Shown piece after piece: positions 6,545 through 9,737 of a stretch of 9,737 nt of DNA. Each line of letters begins with the position of its first letter. The first letter of the stretch is position 1. The DNA is from PHAA01 sp034678805. GTDB taxonomy: Bacteria; Bacillota; Syntrophomonadia; Syntrophomonadales; Syntrophomonadaceae. Under the pieces are notes generated by a model, which worked only from the letters and a program-made list of their open reading frames with translations, had not been told where the DNA came from and searched no databases. Location of the stretch: NCBI GenBank assembly GCA_034678805.1, contig JAXDBN010000012.1:1-9737 (forward strand). Direction: 5' to 3'. The position numbers were made by a program, and so were the translations under genes.

Positions 6545-8143
6545 TTATCTAGTGCTTAGATCACCGTCAATTATGATCAAGCCCGCCATACGGAGAAGAA
6601 CCGGTTTTATTTCCGCAGCGTGATTTTCACTGGTCATAATGTGCAGATAATCGCCGGCGATAATCCTGGTATCGCCGCTGGGTATGATTTGTTCCTCACC
6701 GCGCTTGATATTGATAAGTAAACAGTTGCGTGGCCAACTAATATCCTTGATCATCTTTCCATCCAGCTGTGAACCCAGGCTTACAACCGCTTCCAGTACC
6801 GTACTGCCACCCTGGTCTGAGTTGACGGTGGTATTGGAGCGTTTGGTCATGAACCGGTGCAGTAAGGTATCATAGATAGGTTTAGAGTTCAGGAGATCGG
6901 CTACGATATAGGCGGTCATAGAAACGGTTATAAGAGCGGGGAGATGTTCAAAGGATCCTGTCATCTCGGTTATGAGAATACTGCCGGTAATGGGTGCTTT
7001 AACAACGGCGGTAAAAAAAGCGGCCATAGCAAAAACCACAAAGTTATTGCCGAACATGGTATCAACCTGCCAGAACTGAATCACCAGCTGGCCAAATACC
7101 CCTCCGATCAAGGCTCCTATTACCAGCATAGGCATAAATATACCACCCGGTGCACCTGATCCGTAACTCGCCAGAGTTATTCCAAACTTGACAATGACCA
7201 ACATAATCAACATCGGCAGCAGATACTGATTATTCTGCAGCCCGTCGATCAAACCCTGCCCTCCGCCTAACACCTGCGGCACCCAAAATCCTACCGGTAT
7301 AGTCAATAATAATGGGATTAACATGCGCAGCCGTGAAGGCATGATTTTTTGCTTTTCATAAAGCTGGAGGCTTTTAACCAGGCTCCAGTTGAAGAGCAGG
7401 CCCAACATTCCCGTAACTGCTCCCAACAGCAGCAGTACGGCAAAATAATTCATCGGCAGGACCGGTAGGGTATGAAAATCAAAAATAGGCCTGATCCCAA
7501 AGAAATGCCGTGATACATAGTCGGCTGTCAAAGAAGCTGCCATGGCCGAAAGCAGTACCGGCGGGGAGAAGTTTTTATGCAATTCTTCCAGCGCAAATAT
7601 TGCTCCAGCCAGGGGAGCATTAAAGGCCGCCGCCAAACCCGCGCTGGCTCCACTGGTAAGCAAAATTCTTTCTTCTATTTTGAAACCACCCAGCAGACGG
7701 TTTATACCCTGCCCAACTGCAGCTCCTAACTGTATCGAAGGTCCTTCCCGGCCCAGTGACAGACCAGAGCCGATGGCCAAAATTCCTCCGATAAATTTCC
7801 ACCATAGGACACTCGGCCATTTCATATTAATCTGCCGGTGAACAGCACCTTTTACCTGGGGTATGCCGCTGCCGCTGATCATCGGTTCAATACGGACAAT
7901 TTTGTCCAGCAGCAAAGCAACAACTGCCAGGGCCACAATCCACAGCATGGTCATCCAGTACTCATGGGTTCCCAAATAGGCGTAGAGTCTCTCCAGCCAG
8001 ACTGTAGCAAGCTGCAGCATGTATCGAAATAACACTATTATGATACCGGCAATCAAGCCGATCAATATTCCTTCAAAAAACAAGCGCACCCGGAAGCGGC
8101 GTTTGTGCAACATCCCCTCCAGGGCACCATGTCGTTTTAACAC
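6545..8143 (-). CDS. ClC-family H+/Cl- exchanger with C-terminal RCK_C (TrkA-C) domain
   Basis: This membrane protein moves chloride, probably coupled to protons. From the GTG at 8143 it has 532 residues. The three anion-site signatures are present: GSGIP (91-95), GREGP (131-135, gating Glu133) and GSGAPGGIFMP (328-338). It retains the second Glu of FALEEL (Glu187, aligned by eye to proton Glu203 of E. coli ClcA) and the Tyr of SKPIYD (Tyr424, matching Tyr445), which favours an exchanger over a channel. Residues about 448-520 form an RCK_C-like domain (LDGKMIKDISWP, IIAGDYLHIM), as on potassium transporters, suggesting ligand control. An alternative GTG at 8158 adds five residues but lacks a ribosome binding site. 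The 8143 GTG has GGGGAG seven bases upstream, and the likely promoter puts 8158 within about 16 bases of the transcript start. The gene converges on the Na+/H+ antiporter gene. Confidence 0.92.
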   Translation of the reverse strand: MLKRHGALEGMLHKRRFRVRLFFEGILIGLIAGIIIVLFRYMLQLATVWLERLYAYLGTHEYWMTMLWIVALAVVALLLDKIVRIEPMISGSGIPQVKGAVHRQINMKWPSVLWWKFIGGILAIGSGLSLGREGPSIQLGAAVGQGINRLLGGFKIEERILLTSGASAGLAAAFNAPLAGAIFALEELHKNFSPPVLLSAMAASLTADYVSRHFFGIRPIFDFHTLPVLPMNYFAVLLLLGAVTGMLGLLFNWSLVKSLQLYEKQKIMPSRLRMLIPLLLTIPVGFWVPQVLGGGQGLIDGLQNNQYLLPMLIMLVIVKFGITLASYGSGAPGGIFMPMLVIGALIGGVFGQLVIQFWQVDTMFGNNFVVFAMAAFFTAVVKAPITGSILITEMTGSFEHLPALITVSMTAYIVADLLNSKPIYDTLLHRFMTKRSNTTVNSDQGGSTVLEAVVSLGSQLDGKMIKDISWPRNCLLINIKRGEEQIIPSGDTRIIAGDYLHIMTSENHAAEIKPVLLRMAGLIIIDGDLSTR

Positions 8144-8180
8144 AGTAATTCTCCCCACCTATGTAACGTCTGCCTTGATA

Positions 8181-8209
8181 ATTATATACCACTTGGATTA
8201 AATGGATAA
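8181..8209 (-). promoter_or_regulatory. Candidate sigma-A promoter of clc
   Basis: On the minus strand TTATCC (8209-8204; three of six -35 bases) lies 17 bases before a perfect TATAAT (8186-8181). The expected start near 8174 gives a leader of about 30 bases to the GTG at 8143. The weak -35 suggests an activator or a low basal level. Confidence 0.38.
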
Positions 8210-8218
8210 CCACTGAAA

Positions 8219-8243
8219 GACCGTCAATTTATTTTTGACGGTC
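8219..8243 (-). terminator. Hairpin terminator of the two-component operon
   Basis: GACCGTCAA (8219-8227) and TTGACGGTC (8235-8243) form a perfect 9-bp stem with a 7-base loop. It starts 17 bases after the histidine kinase stop on the minus strand and is followed there by TTT. It would separate the kinase transcript from the clc promoter just downstream. Confidence 0.65.
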
Positions 8244-8259
8244 ATGCAAATAAACAGTG

Positions 8260-9645
8260 CTATTCTTGGGTCTCAATTGCCGCGGGCAGTATCACTTCAA
8301 CCACTGCCCCTCCCCCATCTGGATCATTATAGATCCTGATAGTACCAGAATGTTCGGCCACGATTTTTTGGGCAATGGTCAAACCCAATCCCGAACCGGA
8401 TGGAACTCCGCTATAAAAATAATCAAAAGCATGTTCAAGGTCTGTGGGCGTAAAACCTGCGCCATCGTCTGTTACATCTATCCTGACCTTACTGCCGCCC
8501 TCACTTAGTGAGGAACGGACAATAACTTTGCTCCGGGCATGCCGAATGGCGTTAGAGAGTAAGTTAACCATGAGGCTGTGTAATTGATCCCAGTCGCCGA
8601 TTACCAATATTTTCTCCGGTATCTGGGTTTCTATCAGTATCCCCCGTTCCAAGGCATAGCCCCCTACTGTATCCAGAACCTGTTCCATTACATAATCAAG
8701 ATCATGGGGTAGAAGATAAGGGCTGTGAGGCTGGTCGAGTATGGTGAGATCAATGATATTTTCCACTACATTTTTTAAGCGAACACTTTCCTTGTGAATG
8801 ATATCTAAGGCATTTTCCAATTCCGGGCCTGTAAACACTCCATCCCGAATACCCTCTGCATAGCCATTGATGCTCATCAGGGGTGTTTTCAGTTCATGGG
8901 ATGCATTCTGAAAAAAACTCCGCATACTGTCGTCATAGCTCTTCAGCTGATTGGACATTTGGTTAAAGGCTGACGCTAACTGGGCCAGTTCATCGTCAGA
9001 TTCTATCTCCAAACGTTGATCAAACTGGCGATTGCCCACTGCCTGGGCAAAATCCTCCAGTGAACGCAATGGTTTGACCAAATAGCGGATTAAGAAGAAA
9101 GCAATCAACAGGGCCACCAATAAGGCAGCTAACAGGCTGCCGAAAATCATTAATAAAGTCTCCCGGTACATCGCCTGAAGGGTACCAATAGAAACGAAGG
9201 TCAATATGGTGTCGCCGCTGCTTACCGGCACTTCCGCGGCTAAATAATTCTCGGTCTTAAAAATATTGGCCTGGCTGCGATCAAAATTGCCATCTTGCCT
9301 TAAAATATAGGGAAGTTGACTTACCACCTGCCCTACCATATACTGCTGGGGACGGCTGCTGTGAACAATAACATCTTCGGCGTCAATCCATAGAAAATCG
9401 CTTTCGACCGATCGCCCCAATAAAAGTATGGTCAAGGGCAATTTTTGCCCTTGCAGTGGCAGTGAGCCTGTTCCAATTGTATAGGCTATTTCCCAAGCCT
9501 GTTTTTCCAGGCCAATTTCGGCACGTCTTTCCAATGCCCCGACCAACATGGGGTAAAACGCCAGGGCCGTTACCAGGAACGTAAATACCACCACGCTCAG
9601 GTAGCTGAACAATATTTTAGTAGAGATGCTTTTCCACTTTACCAT
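8260..9645 (-). CDS. HAMP-domain sensor histidine kinase (OmpR/PhoB partner class)
   Basis: This membrane sensor would autophosphorylate on a histidine and pass the phosphate to the response regulator encoded just upstream. Of 461 residues, helix 1 is at about 10-33. An extracytoplasmic sensor region of about 130 residues (34-163) follows, then helix 2 (about 164-190), HAMP (about 190-240), and the DHp H-box FFQNASHELKTPL (244-256) with His250. The ATP-binding domain has the N-box NLLSNAIRH (361-369), G1 DDGAGF (393-398), F-box-like DYFYSG (408-413) and G2 GSGLGL (417-422). All catalytic motifs look intact. The start lies inside the end of the regulator gene (29-base overlap), implying translational coupling. 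The sensor region has no motif I recognise, so the signal is unknown. Neighbouring ion transporters hint at ionic or envelope stress, which is only inference. Confidence 0.93.
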   Translation of the reverse strand: MVKWKSISTKILFSYLSVVVFTFLVTALAFYPMLVGALERRAEIGLEKQAWEIAYTIGTGSLPLQGQKLPLTILLLGRSVESDFLWIDAEDVIVHSSRPQQYMVGQVVSQLPYILRQDGNFDRSQANIFKTENYLAAEVPVSSGDTILTFVSIGTLQAMYRETLLMIFGSLLAALLVALLIAFFLIRYLVKPLRSLEDFAQAVGNRQFDQRLEIESDDELAQLASAFNQMSNQLKSYDDSMRSFFQNASHELKTPLMSINGYAEGIRDGVFTGPELENALDIIHKESVRLKNVVENIIDLTILDQPHSPYLLPHDLDYVMEQVLDTVGGYALERGILIETQIPEKILVIGDWDQLHSLMVNLLSNAIRHARSKVIVRSSLSEGGSKVRIDVTDDGAGFTPTDLEHAFDYFYSGVPSGSGLGLTIAQKIVAEHSGTIRIYNDPDGGGAVVEVILPAAIETQE

Positions 9646-9737
9646 CTAACCGGTACCCGTACCCCCATATAGTCTGAATGTTGGTCTCCGAATCGCTTTC
9701 ATTAAGCTTGCGGCGCAAACGTTTGATCAGGTCATCC
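9617..9737 (-). CDS. OmpR/PhoB-type response regulator, C-terminal end (5' part beyond the window)
   Basis: Reading the minus strand from the window edge, 39 codons run to a TAA at 9619-9617. The peptide DDLIKRLRRKLNE followed by TNIQTIWGYGYRL is the recognition helix and wing of an OmpR/PhoB winged-helix DNA-binding domain; the family ending is usually VRGVGYR or similar. About ten extra residues follow, ending KVEKHLY. The receiver domain and most of the protein lie outside the window. The stop falls 29 bases inside the histidine kinase gene, so the two are one operon and a cognate pair. Its DNA targets cannot be told from this fragment. Confidence 0.85.
   Translation of the reverse strand, partial: DDLIKRLRRKLNESDSETNIQTIWGYGYRLDGKVEKHLY

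Overview
The window most likely comes from an endospore-forming Firmicute of the clostridial side. This rests on the tail of a GerAB-type germination permease, a YtrH/YtrI sporulation pair, a CBO0543-family membrane protein, a GSI-alpha glutamine synthetase resembling the Bacillus enzyme, and strong AGGAGG-like ribosome binding sites. Base composition is moderate. The genus cannot be fixed from the sequence; a Syntrophomonas- or Peptococcaceae-like clostridium is a guess.

Left part (1-3701): the window opens inside a gerAB gene on the plus strand. A 214-base gap with an A/T-rich hairpin follows, then a small membrane protein of the CBO0543 family. Converging on it from the minus strand is glnA, and upstream of glnA lie ytrH and ytrI, which overlap by four bases. 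These genes concern spore formation, germination and nitrogen assimilation.

Middle (3702-4110): a gene-free stretch of about 400 bases. It holds a GC-rich hairpin that looks like the terminator of the mechanosensitive channel gene, and a perfect 10-bp inverted repeat that can close a branched RNA fold.

Right part (4111-8158): an ion-transport neighbourhood. An MscS-type channel (minus) is divergent from a CPA1/NhaP-type Na+/H+ antiporter (plus). The antiporter converges, with a 21-base gap, on a ClC-type H+/Cl- antiporter that carries a C-terminal RCK_C (TrkA-C) domain. Channel, cation/proton exchanger and chloride/proton exchanger together suggest osmotic, pH and turgor control. This is inferred from content; the three genes are not one operon.

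Right edge (8219-9737): a two-component system on the minus strand. The C-terminal end of an OmpR/PhoB-type response regulator, cut by the window edge, overlaps the start of a HAMP-containing sensor histidine kinase by 29 bases. A hairpin terminator closes this operon before the clc promoter. Its place beside the ion transporters makes them possible targets, but no operator repeat was seen to support this.

I saw no mobile element, CRISPR array, tRNA or rRNA. Nothing here clearly forms a previously undescribed system. The best second looks are the Arg-to-Ser change at the feedback-control position of glutamine synthetase, the ClC-RCK_C fusion, and the structured stretch between mscS and ytrH.
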